From: Pipra filicauda
Lineage: Eukaryota; Chordata; Aves; Passeriformes; Pipridae
Assembly: GCF_003945595.2 (NCBI RefSeq)
Contig: NW_024104898.1
Coordinates: 2,852,001 to 2,916,000, forward strand
Direction of reading: 5' to 3'
DNA length: 64,000 bases
Shown: one piece after another, positions 1 through 14,800 of the stretch
How positions within the stretch are numbered: position 1 is the first letter of the stretch
Layout: each line of letters begins with the position of its first letter
Notes under the pieces: model-generated
Seen by the model: only the letters and a program-made list of their open reading frames with translations
Told to the model about the DNA's origin: nothing
The model's database searches: none
Translations under genes and position numbers: made by a program

Positions 1-3000
1 AAAGAGAAGGTCTAATCAAAGTAATCCCTTAATGTAACAATGAGCTTGTAGCCAATTCATGGTGGAAATAAGTTTGTGTTCTCCTGAAAACTTTCATACC
101 TAGAAAACAAATGGAAACATTTAAGACCACACTATTTAAAATGAACTGTATTTACTGGCAACAGATGGTTTATTTCATTACTCAAATACCTGATTAGAAT
201 TCTGCACACAGAACAAAAATAATATAAACATCAGTAAGCTGTGGTCCAACTCAAAAACTGTTGTGGCAGGAGCTGCTGTGTAAGGATACAATTCTAGTGG
301 ACCCAGTTAATAATCTGATGCTTAGTTAAGACTGTGTTTGTACACACTTTACTACACAAAGGACCACGGTGCAAAAAGAGTGCATAAGATTAAATTGTTC
401 AAAAGTATTTACAGTGTACGCTTTACATGGTAAACTTTTGCAATAGTGGGCTTTATTTCTCACTATCAGCAGCTGTTTTGGGACAGCAAACTTTGCTGCT
501 GGTGGGAAGAGCCACTTCTGAAAGACATCAGTGAGAAGGACTCTCTTCCTAGTCTTCATTCATTTTTCCTTTTTGTTGGGGCAGTCAGCATGTGCAGCTG
601 GTCATTTGAAAGTAGTTCTGCTTGAATGTTCCTCTTTTTGGCTTTTCAGTACTCCCCACAGGAAAAAAAAACCCATCAACTTTGTTGTTCTTACAAGTCC
701 CTGCCTGTCAGTCTGGGTGGATTAAAATATAGATGTTGGTATATAGAAGTGATAACCTCCTTGTATTTTATTGCAGTGTCAGGCTATTTCTTCAGTTAAC
801 TGAAACATAATGCAGACACAATTTACCTGTTCTGGATGTTGAGCTATGGGGATTTTGAACTGCAGTTCTGTGATATTGTTCAAACACACCTTCCCATAAA
901 CTCTGGACACCTCATCTTCCAATCTGAAGTTAGTCAGGAGGAAAGAAGGCATAAAAGCAGAGGGTGCCAAGTGATAAGTGCTTAGGGATCACATCCACCT
1001 TCCTCTTCCATTCAGCTCAGATCATAAAACAGTAAAGAGGCAGATAATTACTTGCCAAACAGCACCAACTTTTTTGACTTGGTAATACAGAAAACTATTT
1101 TGCTTTATCTTTGTGAATATACCTGTGTCTGAGTCCAGTCTGCAACATGTTATATGCAAAGAAATTAAATGGGACCGTCATAATTAGAAAACGTTTTTGA
1201 TGGATTATTTAGTAATAACCACATATTTTACTAATGGACCTTCCTATTTTGCAATATGCTGCTATTTTCTTTAGAAGAAAAACAAGCAGAACTTTATAAG
1301 ACTAACTGTAAATGATTTCAAATTCAGTACATGCATCTGAAGCATTAGGAAAAGATTACTGAAATTATATATAGTTTTTAAAGATGATGATAACTGCATC
1401 CTCTAACAAAAGGGTTTTGTTCTTCAGATAGTAGCAAGTGTTGATGGCAATAGTTTAAGCATAAGCAGAATGTTCCTTTCTGCTGGGTTTGTGCAAAGCC
1501 TAACGTGCAGTAGGATGCTGTGAGTTAATAACTTGTAGCACGGTGCAGTGACTGTGTAAGTAATGAGAATAAAATTATAGAGACCTACTCTTGTCTGTTG
1601 GCTCTCCCTTCACACAAAAGGACAGATGGCACCCACTGATTCCTTGCTGCTTAGTCCCCTCAAGTCTTTTCTGAGTTGCAGAAGACACTTCCTCTACTAG
1701 CATGCTCAGGGAGGATGGAAAACCGCATTCAAACTAGAGGATTTTTAGAAAAAAAAAGTTGCCATCTGTGAAAGTGAAGTGTTGAAGTCATACTCTACAT
1801 CAGAGGTGCAACACCAGAAGGAGCTTTCTTTAGGGTTCTCGGAAGGAACACTTGAAAATGTTGGGGTGATTTTCTCCTCCTAGATTGTTCAGGGGCTGTT
1901 AGCCTTAAAAAATCCTAAAAAAAAGAAAGAAAAAAAAAGGCACAGCATTGTATCATCCCTTGAAAGAGGCCTGCGTGATCAGCACTGCTGTATTAAGCAA
2001 GCTAAATGAAAGGTTCATTGTTAGCTCCTGAAACATTTAGTCTCATCTCTCAGCTTTTCAAAGGAGCAAATAAATGCAAGACTCTTAGAGGAAGGAGAAA
2101 AGAGTCTGAGCTAGAGTTAAGCTAAATTCATTCTTCATTCCAGCAGTAATTTGTCTTCTCCCCCTCACCTTCTCCTGCAGTGTTTATATACGCTTGGTTT
2201 AGATTCCTGAAAGCTTTAGCTACCCCAGTTTCTGGAGGCATCTTTTAACATACTACATTTAGCAGCAGCATGAGGAAGATGATGAGCTCCAATAAGTTAA
2301 AGTTAATTGCTGTGGCCATCACAACTGTTCTTGTCCACACTAGAGTGCTAAGAGGATGGCTGCCTAAAAATGTTTTAGCTCATCCACCCATATCAGCTTT
2401 GCATGAATCCTGCTCATTTGGATAGTCTGTCATGTGCTAGAGGTGTAACCTTTATTCTGTCTGCAAGCAGACTTTTTACCCTTGGTTACACCTTCCCCCT
2501 CCACCCCCAATATTTCTCTAGGTGGAAATACTCATCAGACAAGCAGCGCTTACAGCTATACAGCTATTTTCAAGTCACACTGCATACCACTTGTTTTCTC
2601 TTTTTGACTGATCGGTCTCAGGTCTTCTCAAAAATAATAGTTCCAAATGGATCTTTCCATACATGGACACATAAACACACACAGATCCCCTGGGACATCA
2701 AATGGCTGTAGCAGAATTATGCTGCTGGACTAAAACCAGCTTTCACTTCCTGCACACCCACATACATATTATCAGTCCTTGTCTGGCTTGTCTTCTGGGG
2801 AGATGTAGCTTGTCCCCATATCTCAATTTGCCTGTTTAATAGTAGGTGTAGTTTAAGCATTATTAACTGCTAGAGACTTAGTCTTGGAACCACCATTATG
2901 TTCATTTGCAATTCCACTGAAAACACCCCCCTAACAGCTGAGAGGTTTGAGTGACTGCACACAGTTGGGTTACTGATCTTTCTCAGTAGTGTGTGTCACG

Positions 3001-5658
3001 CTCTCCCAGGGGCACAGAACTCTGAAGGGTGAAGGGAAGTGTTTGTGTGTGTGGGATCAGCTCGGTGATGCTGACTGTATTTCAGCTGCTACCTCAATAG
3101 CAATACTTTGCCTCTGCTTGAGGCAGCAAGTCCTATGTGCTGTTTGAAACTTTAACCTGTTGGCCTGTTCTAGTACCTATACAGGCCTTGATTTCTCTAT
3201 TTGCTGTGATTTTCATAGGCTTTCTCCATCATCCCTTTTGCAAAATCTCCCTCATTAACTATAATGCCCACTTCCACATCAAATTGTCATGTTGAGAGGC
3301 AGAGTCTGTGTGAAGACAACAGTAGAGATGACCACATCTAAAGGTACTGAGGCTTGTATTGCTGGTAGCTGTTTCCATCTGTAATGAAAATGTTAATTTT
3401 GAAGTGTTAAATGACTGCTGCTGTTTAGTATATGAAACTCCTAGAGATGTCTTAATACACTGTAGCAAATAACATTAAGGCTGAGTTCTACTTCCAATTT
3501 AAATCCCTTCTCCCTTTCTCTGAACTGTCTTGTGGACTTTCTCAATATGAGGAACCTTAGGGATAGTTTGATACTGCAGCCACTGGAGATATGCGGGCAG
3601 TGTTTAATACCACCTCTGCAAGTATCAAATACCCATCCAGGCCAAGAATAAAAAACTCTCTCTTTGTTCTGCCTTTAATTGTTCCTTTCCATTAAGCCAG
3701 TCTTAACCCAATAATGTTATTCTGTGGATAAAATATTAAGCTATCACTCATTTGCCAAGTAGTGCTAAACATCAATCACAGTGATTGATTTAAGATTATT
3801 AGCATGTGGTTGATACTGTGGGTTTGTTTAGTTTCTTTACATCAAGCTTTGTGAAGACAATTCTCCACTGTTAAAAGCTACTGAAACAGGCAGATTATAT
3901 TGACACAGAAACCATGGGTCAAGTAGACCAAAGTCAAACTTGTTACATGAATCAGAAGCAGTTCCTTGCCTTTGCTGATCTCCGTCTGGATGATAAAGGT
4001 AAAGCCAACTCTGCTGCCTCGGCTGCATGCACGTGCCAGTTGTCCATGGGCTCAGCAGCTGGGGTGGTGCCTCCGCTCTCCCAAGCCCTGGAAGATCTCA
4101 GGAGTCACAGAACCTATCCATGAGTCCCTGAAGGCAATCAAGTTGTATATTATACCTGCTCTTTCTAACCATGTTTGTTGTGTGAAGCAATAAAATTGTT
4201 TATGAAGAGATAAAAGTATTAAACAAGACAGTGCTGATCTGTGATTGAATTATGCATTGTGGGGTGGCTCTCTTTTACCAGCCTTTGGCTGGTAGCAGAA
4301 AGGTAGGTAAGAAAATTCAACAAGCCTATGGAAACTTAAATCATTCCACAGGAACTGAAAGAAAATGTTAGGTCCTATACAGTCTGCATGCATCCAGCAA
4401 GGCAAAAAGATTAATGCCTTTATTTCACACCAGCCCTGATTCAGTCACTTAACATCAACACAGATCAGTTTTCCTCAGCCAACATTCAGCATCTTTCTAG
4501 AGTAAAGGCAAGGAGGATCAATCATTTTGAGAGCAGTCTGCAGATAAAACATATCAGAGTTAAATATCTACTATAAAAATTACACAGTTTTGTGTAAAAT
4601 GTACCAAAATAGAATTCTGATACGGAAATGCATTTCAAATACAACATTACATTTCTGTTTTCTCAGAAAGCTCCATGGAGTCGAGATTGGGGCATTAACA
4701 GCAGAAAGAACAAAAGGTAATAGGCTTTCTGCACCATATAATTCTTCATGGTAAGACAGTCTGACCCTTGCTGTTCTTACTGTTTATGGATTTCTTGGTG
4801 TAATTTTCTGTTTGAGAGAGCTTAACTGTGAACTACAGTTTGTGGATACTGTGTAATTCCATTACTAGATAACAGCTACTCCAGAGCATATGAGAAGAAG
4901 GAAAGCCTTAAGTCTTAGAATGTCTAATTTTCATCCTTTATTTTAGAGCATATGGCTAAGGGGTTGATTGCCTCAATATAGAAAAACAGAGAAATCTAAA
5001 ATAGCAAATTCTTCCAAGGAACCTGTGTAAACTCTTCCTGCACAGAATTCATCAGGATGTTAGTCAAGAGCTACCAGGTAAATAGTCTTCAATTTAAGAA
5101 AACCTCAGTGATGAAGTGACTTTCTCACTTCAGCCAGGGGACACATTCCTTGTGCCGTGCTTCTGTTACATACAAATTATTCCGTCTGCTATCTGTGGCT
5201 GCTGGGGCCCTGTCTGTGCCAGCAGAGCCAGACAAATAAAAGTACAAGCTTTGCACGCCAGCTCTTGCAGTCCATGAAGGCGGCTGAACTTCAAAGGTTT
5301 GCAAGATAATGGGTTTACATGATGCTGTTCTAACCATCTTTTGTTTTACTTCTCTGCTGGCACATAGGCCTTATCAAGAAGCATAACAACTTCCTTTGTA
5401 TTGGTGAAAAGCCAAGCAACTAAGACTTAGTCAAACACCACACAACCCCTCCCCCTCCCCAAAAATAAAAAAGATCTTTCCTTCTCGAGAATATGAAACA
5501 CAGTCACATTCTTCAAGTTGCAACCAGCCTAAGATGCTCACAGGACAGTCTCACACAGATGACAGCCTTCCCCTGCAAGCAGTTCAGCAATTAGTTCATG
5601 TAATTTGGCAAAGAGAGAGAAGTAATACTGGGCTCTAAAGCTCTCACTTATCCCAAAT
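1..5658. other. Non-coding stretch, no gene recognised
   Basis: Moderately AT-rich single-copy DNA. ORFs here are short and of random composition. The only ORF with a decent start context is plus 3914-4123 (69 codons, MGQVDQSQ), which is followed by an AATAAA near 4189, but nothing else supports it. A near-perfect palindrome lies at 3771-3789. Small A-rich or C-rich tracts occur near 1918-1940 and 5445-5470. Confidence 0.6.
3771..3789. repeat. Inverted repeat with two TGATTGAT-type sites
   Basis: ATCAATCAC and GTGATTGAT form 9-bp arms around a single central A. Each arm holds a TGATTGAT-like core, the kind of site bound by PBX/HOX-type homeodomain complexes. This is direct sequence observation; any regulatory role is inference. 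Confidence 0.5.
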
Positions 5659-5875
5659 TTATTTGATTGTGGTAGCCAGCTCTGAGTTACAGTCCACAGC
5701 CACCCACATAAAAGAATCAAGCTCCATTTCTGTTTGTCCATACTGTGTCAAACCAGTGAGAGAGATATCATCCCCAGCGTGACTGGCACACAAGCTCCTC
5801 ATCACGCCGAAGTCACAGGCAGTATCAAGAAGTTCAGAGTTCCCAGGCCGGGCCGAGACCTGTGCACCAGTCCCT
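5659..5875 (-). CDS. Weak exon-like open frame, unassigned
   Basis: On the minus strand a strong-looking acceptor (CCTTTTTCTCTGCAG) at 5876-5877 opens a frame of about 72 codons ending in TAA at 5659-5661. The peptide includes GNSELLDTACDFGVMRSL and FMWVAVDCNSELATTIK. An AATAAA overlaps the stop (5658-5663). I recognise no family and found no partner exon, so a chance ORF or a lncRNA exon is at least as likely. Confidence 0.18.
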
Positions 5876-8800
5876 CTGCAGAGAAAAAGGTACAACCCCC
5901 TGCTACTGTGAAGTCACTGTGACATTTCCTGCACTATCTGTGGTAGATAGGCAGGACAGAAGGGCAGTGATGTGTAAGATAATACTGGCAGTACAGCGTT
6001 GGTGCAGTGCTGGAGCTAGTGAGGCATCTCCTGTATTAGTTCCATGCTCTGCCCCTACACCACTCGGCCATGGTCTGCCTGTACTCTGCAGACCCTCTCT
6101 TCCAGCAATAGAAAGGGCTTAAGATCTCCTCTGCAATAACATCCACCCACTTTCTCTCATCGGACAAGTGGCAGATCAGCACTGTGGCAAATGCTTGACT
6201 GAAAGCCTTGACTGAAAGAGAAAGGAAAAAAAGTAGGAGTCCCAATGCTACTTCAGACTGTTGAAGGCCATGATGAAACCTTCCCTCTCCCCATCCCTCA
6301 AGTCTTGTTTCGGGTCCTGAAGATCTCTCGAGTGAAGATCAGTGAAGGGACACCCACGCTCCACACAGGGCTCCTTCTTAGATCCCACCAAAGTTGCATG
6401 GTGTCCTGGTATTTGATGGTTCTGGAAAGTTTGGTGGGGGTGGAATGGGATGCAAAACTTAGGTGGAATGTCCTCCTGGCATGCAACAAGGGAAGTTGCT
6501 TTGTTTTTTAAAATTAGCATCAACCAGCCTCCATTTGGTGAACTGACAGTGCCCATTTTATCATCTTGGACACAGAGCTTCCTGCAGAAGCAAGTTTTAG
6601 TCACTGACCCAACCTCTGGGTAAAAGACCAAAGTGTTCCTCAGGAACAGAAACAGTAAATCTCTCTGCCACATTTCATTCTGAGTCCTGCATCAGTGATT
6701 GCACAATGTCAAGATCCAACATAAAGTATCTGGCTCCATGCTGAACTAATGCTTTGGCTCAGTATTTCATTTTCACAAGAAATTAAAAACAAATAGATAT
6801 GGAAGACTACTGAAAGAACAGGTCACTAGCCAAGGTGACTGGGCTACACTAGTCTGACTTCTTACAAGCCATTCAAGTTTCCTAAGGTTAGCTGGAGTAC
6901 TGTTCTTCCCTTTCTCACACTAAGAGGGTGTTTGATTTTGCTTGTAAGGTGGTAAATGTGTCCTTCCTCCCGAAGGTATTTGCCCTTTGGGAAAGGGATC
7001 AAAGCGTGCAATCCTATTTGCAAAGCACTGAAATACATGCAGAAAAGTGTTATATGCAGACTATTAAGAGACTGTCTGTCAGTATTAATTTCAGAATGGC
7101 CTGTGTGTAGGAGAAAATAAAGTAAGTGTGTGATCCTAAATATAAATAAAATCAGTCCTGAAGGAGAACGTGAAAAATGTAAACCCAGAACCTGAAGGTT
7201 AGGGTTTAAAAGACTTTCTTTTCATTTATGTTTTAGCAGCCTCGGAAGTAGAAATTCTCCCCCATCTCACATGGCTACCTCTCCCACAGAATCAGGACTT
7301 TGGTAGCACTTCAATTTCACATCTGTATTTATCTAGTGATCAGTGGACAAAATTTATTGAACTGCCACATTTAGCAGCAAAGAACTAAAGCTGAGAATTA
7401 AGAGATAAAATAACTGTGAAAACTTCTGATATGCGGCTGAAATGAAAGTAGTTCCTAAATAAACTAGCAGTTCCTGCAGTTCGACCATTAAGATTCATCC
7501 ATCTTCCACTGGTATTTAATGAAAACCTCTCTAGGAATGCTGTGGCGTTGCTCAAGCTGGCTTGCAAACCTGGCCAGCTGTTTGGGCTGTACTTGTGTTA
7601 GGGCTCTACTTATCTACAGCAAATCTGGTTGAATCCTTGCCACCAATCCAGATCTGTGGGTCCTGGGCACATCCAGTGCTGAGATCTCCTGCCTGCACAG
7701 GCAGTATCAACACACTATCACAGTGCAACAAAGACAGCAGCAGCAACACTGACCAAACTTCAGAAAAATCTTGTGTTATTTCTTATATTTGGCAGCTATA
7801 CTGTGCCCAGCCTTGCCCTGCTGAGCTTCACGACCCACTCTCTGCTTTGGCATAAAGACCCTTTCCTCTTGAAAACTGGACAAGGTCTCTTCTGCTCTAA
7901 GATCACCAGGCCACGCTGGCCAGCAGCTGCTAAGCTCTGTTATTATCTTTGCTTTTAAAGCACTCTGGACAACCACAATGCTGCACAAAACATACCCATT
8001 TGTTTAGCCAAATGCCATTAGCCTTGCCTATTACATTGATGCAGCCAAACTGACAATTTTATTGATCCAGGTAGCCTGTTCCATGTCCCCTCTTCATTAT
8101 TTTTCATTTGTCCAATTAAAGTAAAAGGAGAGAAGAAAAATAGGCTGTGACAGAACCCTGAATCAGCTGGAGTATTCATGTGGAACTACTCCCCACCTTT
8201 TCTTTCAAATGAGCACATCAAAGTACACCAACAAGCTCTCAATCTCTAAACCAGGAGATGTTCTAGTTTATTAGGCTCTAAAATAAGCCCTCTCTTCAAA
8301 TAGATGAAAAACTGAGATGTGCTTGGTAGGGCAGCCAGTAAAAAGAGTTTCAGAGAAAATTCTCCTTTTCTTATCTCTCTGTCCTTGTAGAAAGGGAGAG
8401 GGACTCTCTCTTCTGTTGGAGTTTCCCTAGCCATGTTATTGCTCTTTCCTGCTAAAGGTTTTCTAACTAAGAAGAATAGCTTTTGTTGCTGATGTTGTTC
8501 CAAGAGAAAGTACAGGTGGTTCCAACAGTACAGACAAGCAGGCAGCTCTTCCTCAGTGCTGCACTGCTACAACACACCTCATCAGAAACAAAGGGGATGA
8601 AACTAAGCAGCTGTACCCTTTGCTGCATGAGACCTGCATCTGGTACCTCTTGCATCTACTAAAAAAAAAATAAATAAAAAAACAAGAACAGCGTACAAGA
8701 ACTAGTACAGCTCAGCTGATGTGCCCAACCTGCATTACTACAGTATACCCAAGATAATGGATTTTCTGCAGCCAAGGGTAACTAAAAAGTCATTTAGCAT

Positions 8801-11800
8801 AAACAGGAGATCTGGGAACAGTGAGCTTGCTTCATTTAATTCAGAGTGTTAAACCCGGATTCTTGTTGTCAGAGTTGATGCACAACTTAAAAATAAGCCA
8901 TGAAGAGCTATGAAGACAATATTCTTCCTTTTGCAAGGAAATAGCTAGACAGAAGGCAGCTGCCAATAAGGTAGCACTTAGTCATGTAAATAATCTTCCA
9001 TAACCTCCATTTCTTGATGTCAACAAATGACAGTAACAGAGAAACTGAGATAACAGCAGGTCTGCATGAGCCCAGAGGTAACGCTGGCTCTCCAGTGATG
9101 GACAGTTGAGCAGTTGGACAGATGGCCTTAAAACCTGTGCAGTGGCTTGGCTCATTCTGAATGGCTGCTCTTTACTGTACAGTGTAAATGGTATGTGTTG
9201 ACTACACTGTGCAGGAATTAGAGGGAGATGGTTTGCATAACAGCTCTGTTGTTTTGTTTGTTTGTTTTTAAATGAGATGTGTAAACCTGTAGTCCAAATG
9301 TTTTTAAAAAGCTCTCCCTTTTTATAGCTTCCTTTCCCATCTGCCAACGTTTTATATCTGCATGCTTTGAGAATTTTCATGATTGTTGCATGCAATAGCT
9401 TCAACAGCAATTGTGGGTTGTTTGATGTTTATAGATATATTCAATTAGTTAGCATGGGAATGGCTTTGGTTCCTAATTTGTTCCATTTCTGTTTTCTCCA
9501 ATACATTTCCACTGAGATCAGAATTCCAGAAGTCCAGAGTCAAACTGCACAAGCCAGTCAATGTCAGATGCTGAACCCAAACAGATGAAACAAAACTGCT
9601 TTTTGAATAGCAAAAATAGATTTATTTTTTTTATTATTAATTGCAGCTATGCAGCACTCCTCTATCTCTCTTATCTCCCCACCATCCAAATAGGACATCT
9701 GAGATGGTGTATGTTGGCTAGGCTCTTTTCTCTCATTTAGAATCATTTCACAGCTTTGTAAAACAGGCATCAAGCAGGTAAAAAAATTACCCAGAAGGTT
9801 CCCTATTCAAAGGCAAGTTTAGTTACAATGGTTAATCTTGGGCCCCCACCCTCTGTCTCTCAAGCAATTCTGTCATTCAAGGTACAGGTGAGAAATCAAT
9901 GTAATTAGTACATATTTCCCAGTGGTAGCTGAACTGACCTACCTTGTACATGCCATTTTTCCTCCTTGATCCAAGAGCATAGCAGCATCTTAGATTCAGC
10001 AGCATAAAGGGAAGATCAAGTCAATTAGTGGCAAGAGGAAAAAAGAGCAGTTCCTCTTGCATGTAAGAAAGGGAGAGCAAGGACTGCACAGATTAGGTGG
10101 CTCATTACATTCTTTTTCATCTTAGATTTTAAAAGGCAGCAAAAATGCTAAAATATCATCAGAAATATTTGCTGTGACTCTCTGCAGTCAAGTCAGTCTA
10201 AATGCAACAAAGAAGTATTAGAAATCCCACACGAAGCCCAGGTGCCCAACAATTCCTGATCAGAGAACTGAAAAGCTTCACGTGGCATTTAGAATGCCAC
10301 AGGCATCAGAGATCTGCCCTTTGGAGATCATATAAGGCATCAGAACATCTCATTATCCTTTCCACTAGAAAAATCCAAACATTCACTCTACTACTGAAAT
10401 TTTACTGCTAGATGTGGCCTCAGTTGCAAAGGGCCCCAATCACAAATGATTTGTTCTTTCAGAAAGGAAACCTCAAATACGAAGAACACTCTTCTTCTGC
10501 TGAGTTTCCTACACAGAAGTAAACAAAGCCCAATCCTTTTCACACAGGAAAAATCATCAAGTGTGTGGATTAAACACAGATTAATCACTATCCCTCTGAG
10601 CACACTGTCAACACTGCGCATTTCTTTGGCACGAAAAAAAAAATCATTTCCAAATGAAATTGCTGTCTCCATCCTGAATGGACCTGAAAGTGATTGGGTT
10701 AATATGGTGTACCCTGGATTACGGCTTGTCCAATGAGCAACAGTAGCCAAGGCCTCATATGCTCTCAACCCATTGCAAATGCAAAGTAAAATGACTTCCA
10801 CATGGTTTAAGTTAAAATCTTGTACTAAACTACCATTTATCACCAGCACTTCAGTAATATTTCACATGCATTCTTCTCCTCTTGCAAACACAGTCCTTCA
10901 CACACATAGTACCTCAAACATTTGTTATCATAGGAATGTAGATTTAGGGAGGCAGCACTGAAGTTGTTTACATGGAAATTTGAACAGGCCATGCAGAATA
11001 AGAATCTCAGTGCCTTGGGAAGTTTTTAACTGCAGCATAAACCAAATGCAATTTTCATGTAGTACATGAATGATGGCACTTCCAGAAGGACAACATCCCC
11101 GTTATCACAGCAAAGTGCTGTCCGCCCTTGAAGGGAGAGGAATGCCAGCTCCTCCATCAAAGGACTACACTCCTTGCAGCACAAGCTTTTCCCAGCATTC
11201 TCTCACCTAAGAACTGACCAGAGTTGAACCTGTATTACCTCACAAAAGTTAGCAGAATCACAGTCTGTGGCAGCCAGCCAGCAGGCCAAGCAAAGCACTA
11301 CTCAGATCTCTGCAGTCTTTTTAACAGCCCTGGCTGATTGCCTTTCAGCTGGATCCTCAAATCCAGTGACATCTTCAAAGAGACCAACAGCTGCAAGATC
11401 TTGCACTGCTTATGACAGCAGACTGGCACTAAAATGGCTGTGAAATCTCACTGCATCAGGAAGTGACACAGATATTAGAGACCAACAGGGAGATGTGTCC
11501 TGGAATGCGCAAACGAGGCACACAAAAGGAATACCACATTTGCTGATGTTAAACGGCAGTCACCCAAACTGTCACCCCTCTTTTCCTTTACCTGTGCAAA
11601 AATAGCTTTCTGTAAGGTCACTAGGCAGGAAGAGAACAAACCAACAGCCAGTGTTTCTAAGTCATCCTGACTTAATTCATTCAAAGCACAGCTTCATGTT
11701 TATATCATGTCCATTATCCTTGGGTTGGAAGACATCTCCCTAGACCACAAAGTCTTTGGGATTCTAGATTAAAGCCGGGGATAACACGGCAGAAAGCAAG

Positions 11801-14800
11801 GAACACAGACTTTACAAGAGGAATTTCTTAAGCATGCACGTTTCACACAATGCACACAGAGATTCAATTCCCAAGATTCATGAACCTCAGCTCTCCAACA
11901 CGCAGCCACCTAAGCCCAGTGACAACGCTAAGGAAGAGCACGAGGAGCCAAACCTGTACAAAGCTTTCAGCAGATACGTGTTCTGCCCACTGCACTGCCT
12001 GCAGCCACTGAGGCACAACTTGGCAGCAATATTTGCCAGCAGTAAATGGTGTGGAATGGCAAAGGGGCCCATGCTAACAAACCTGAGCTAACTCAGGCAC
12101 TGTGGGAGTGCAAAGACAAATGTGTACTGTGGGAGTCCTGGGCAATGTAGAGGATGGGAGAAGCAGTGTGACACATACTTAAGAAACACCTGGGATCCAA
12201 CAGCCTGGGTGGCAGAAGCAGTGTGAGGGCTCTGAGGGTTTTCTTCTGTTTTGTTGTTAACACAGGTGCTTATAGTCTACAGACAGTTGTACTTTCAATG
12301 GTACAGGCTTCTGCACATCAGCACTCTTACATCAGGGATAACCTGGACCTGCCTAAACTGCTGAAAGAAGCAACACAGGTGAGGTAGTCTGCTCAAAAAA
12401 GCAGACTGCTGTCTAGACCTGGACTGTGAAGCAAATTCTGCTTCAGCTTTACCAAGAACAGCCATGTCATCAGAAAACAAATGAGAAAAACAGAGGTGGG
12501 GTCATAGGGTGAAACTGGAGAAGGAGGGATCTAGTCCAACAGCAGCTGCACACAGTGATCACAAGCACTCTCCTCTCCCAGGTGTTTTCTGTGCCCAGCA
12601 GCTGGGAGCAATCAGAGGTATGATCTCTGCCCTTGGTAAGAACTAGGCATGAGCATGTGCATCTCAGAAGTGGGAGAACAGATCTCAGGGTAAACTGAAT
12701 AAGTCTGCTGTAGATGCTCCTCAGACTCTGCATCTTGAGAGAACCAAGATGGAAAGTATAAAACCCCTGTTAGCTCTGCAGTCTAACTGCATTAGAGGAG
12801 CTGTAAAATGAGAGACATTCAACTTATTTTTGTTCCAGCTTAGGAAAAAAGAACTCCCAGCATGGATGGTTCAGATTCACTTCACTCCCCCTTAACTGTT
12901 ACCGTAGGGGGGTGCTCCGAGCTAAGCACTCTCCTTACTGCCTCAGGTGTTAACTGGCACAGGCTAGGAGGAAATCCCACAAGGAAGTTTTTCCTTCACC
13001 TAAAAGACTAGTGAAAACCCCACTTGCTAGACTACACAAAGAATGCAAGGGTAAGCCTGAGTGATACAAAATCAATGCACAGCCTAAACATGCCTGACAT
13101 TGCTTCCTAAAATTGCTTCTGCAGTTGTTAAATCAACAGAAGAACTCACTTCACACCTGTTGCAGTTTAATTGGTTTGGCCACAGGTGACCAGGCTGTAT
13201 ACAATATTCTATGTATTCTGGTATAGTCTTAGTGCTCTCCTTTTGCTGCAGCAAATTCCTCCTTAAGCATGTCTGGAAACAGAAATACAGAACTGAGATT
13301 ATCACAAGGTGTTGGTACAGGGAGGTCTATCCACGTTCCGCTTGTTGTCAGCTCTGCTAGGACAAAGGGCTGGCCACTGTTTTCCTCTTTCCCTCAGACC
13401 ACTGGTTCCATTTGCATTACTACCTCACATAACACAACAGTCTTTACTCCTTCACAGTTCAGTTAACTCCACTCTAAAAGTTTTTTTCCTAATATTGAGG
13501 CAAACTTAATCGCTTATCAAGCCAAGTGTGCCTGCGCTGCCCTTTAAACATGGAAGCAGTCACACAGTAAAATCTGAAGAGTCATTGAAAAAATTCTTCA
13601 GGTCTCATCTTCAGTGAGCTGCCCACAAGATATATGACAATGGTTGGACAGATCATGCTGTTCCAACACTGGTCACTCCCCAAGTTGCAATTTTTTTTTC
13701 TTCCCTTTCTACTATTATCCTGCATTCCTCTGGCATCTTGTATCCCTCTCCTATTTTTTAATAATTGTTTAGAGGTCTTTAAACAATTATTAAAATTATT
13801 AAGTCCCTTAACATTTCATTACATACACAGGAGAGTCTCAAGTCTGATTGGAGCCCTTAGATGCAATGATACAAAATAATAATAATAGCTGCAGAGCTGT
13901 GGTAATACTCTCCAGTTGTGATGGGCATGCTGGAAAGATTACTTGATGTTTATAAAGCTTTTTGATACTCTTAGATGAAAGTCAAGCTAGTGATGCACAG
14001 GATTTATTATTCTATTCACCACTTCAGTATCCAAGGCTAGCATCTATTCTAGTTGAAAAAGATTTTTACTGTATTGTAAAATGGAAACAAAATGAAATAT
14101 ATAAAGTGCACGGTGCTTTATATATAAGGCACAGGCAGTACAGAAACAGAATTTCATTATTGAAATGGATGTAGCTGAAGCTGTTACACACAGCAGGTAA
14201 AAGACCAGATTCAGTGACCTCTTATTCCATTTAATCAAAATTGTTAGTATATGGTTTTCCAAAGGCCAAAGAAAAATTCTAGGTTTTTTTTTTCTTCTTT
14301 TCTTTATTACGTATTTCATCACTTTGTAATAAACCTTTGTAGTTGCTTATGATGTGAATCTCAAGCAGACTTGACCAGCAATAGAATGAAAATAAAGTGT
14401 ATGTAGGTTCAACAAACAAAGCCACCGTTCTTCTGTAATACTCTGTGCATTTAACCACCAGATCAGAACCATTCGGGGAGGCTGCACTCCGTCTTCCTCA
14501 TCACAACTTTCTGCTCATTTCACAGCACCCCCCACTGCTCTATTTAGATGCAGGGCCTTTGCAAGTTCCCCCCTCCTCCAGTTCTGTGCTTGCTGAGCAC
14601 AGAGGGTAGACGATGCTGTTTTAATGGTGCTAGTTATGCTATACGTGGTCTTGCTGTTTCTAGGAATAGACATGCTCAGACATCAATTAACATCTAATTG
14701 CGGGAATTAATCTTGTTCATCTGCCTCAGACACCACAGAGATCAAACCAAGCCTATTTGCAGTTCTATTTTTAATTTAGTGGAATTATAGGGTTTTTTTT

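Noticed and set aside
3914..4123. 69-codon ORF with good start context and a downstream AATAAA
   Set aside because: No family resemblance, an overlapping ORF in another frame, and no sign of splicing or a promoter.
6248..6673. 141-codon minus-strand ORF
   Set aside because: No recognisable domain, no convincing splice-site framing, and competing ORFs on the other strand.
10391..10849. 152-codon minus-strand ORF, the longest outside CR1 and the CpG island
   Set aside because: The peptide has no recognised motif or domain. An ORF of this length is expected somewhere by chance in 64 kb.
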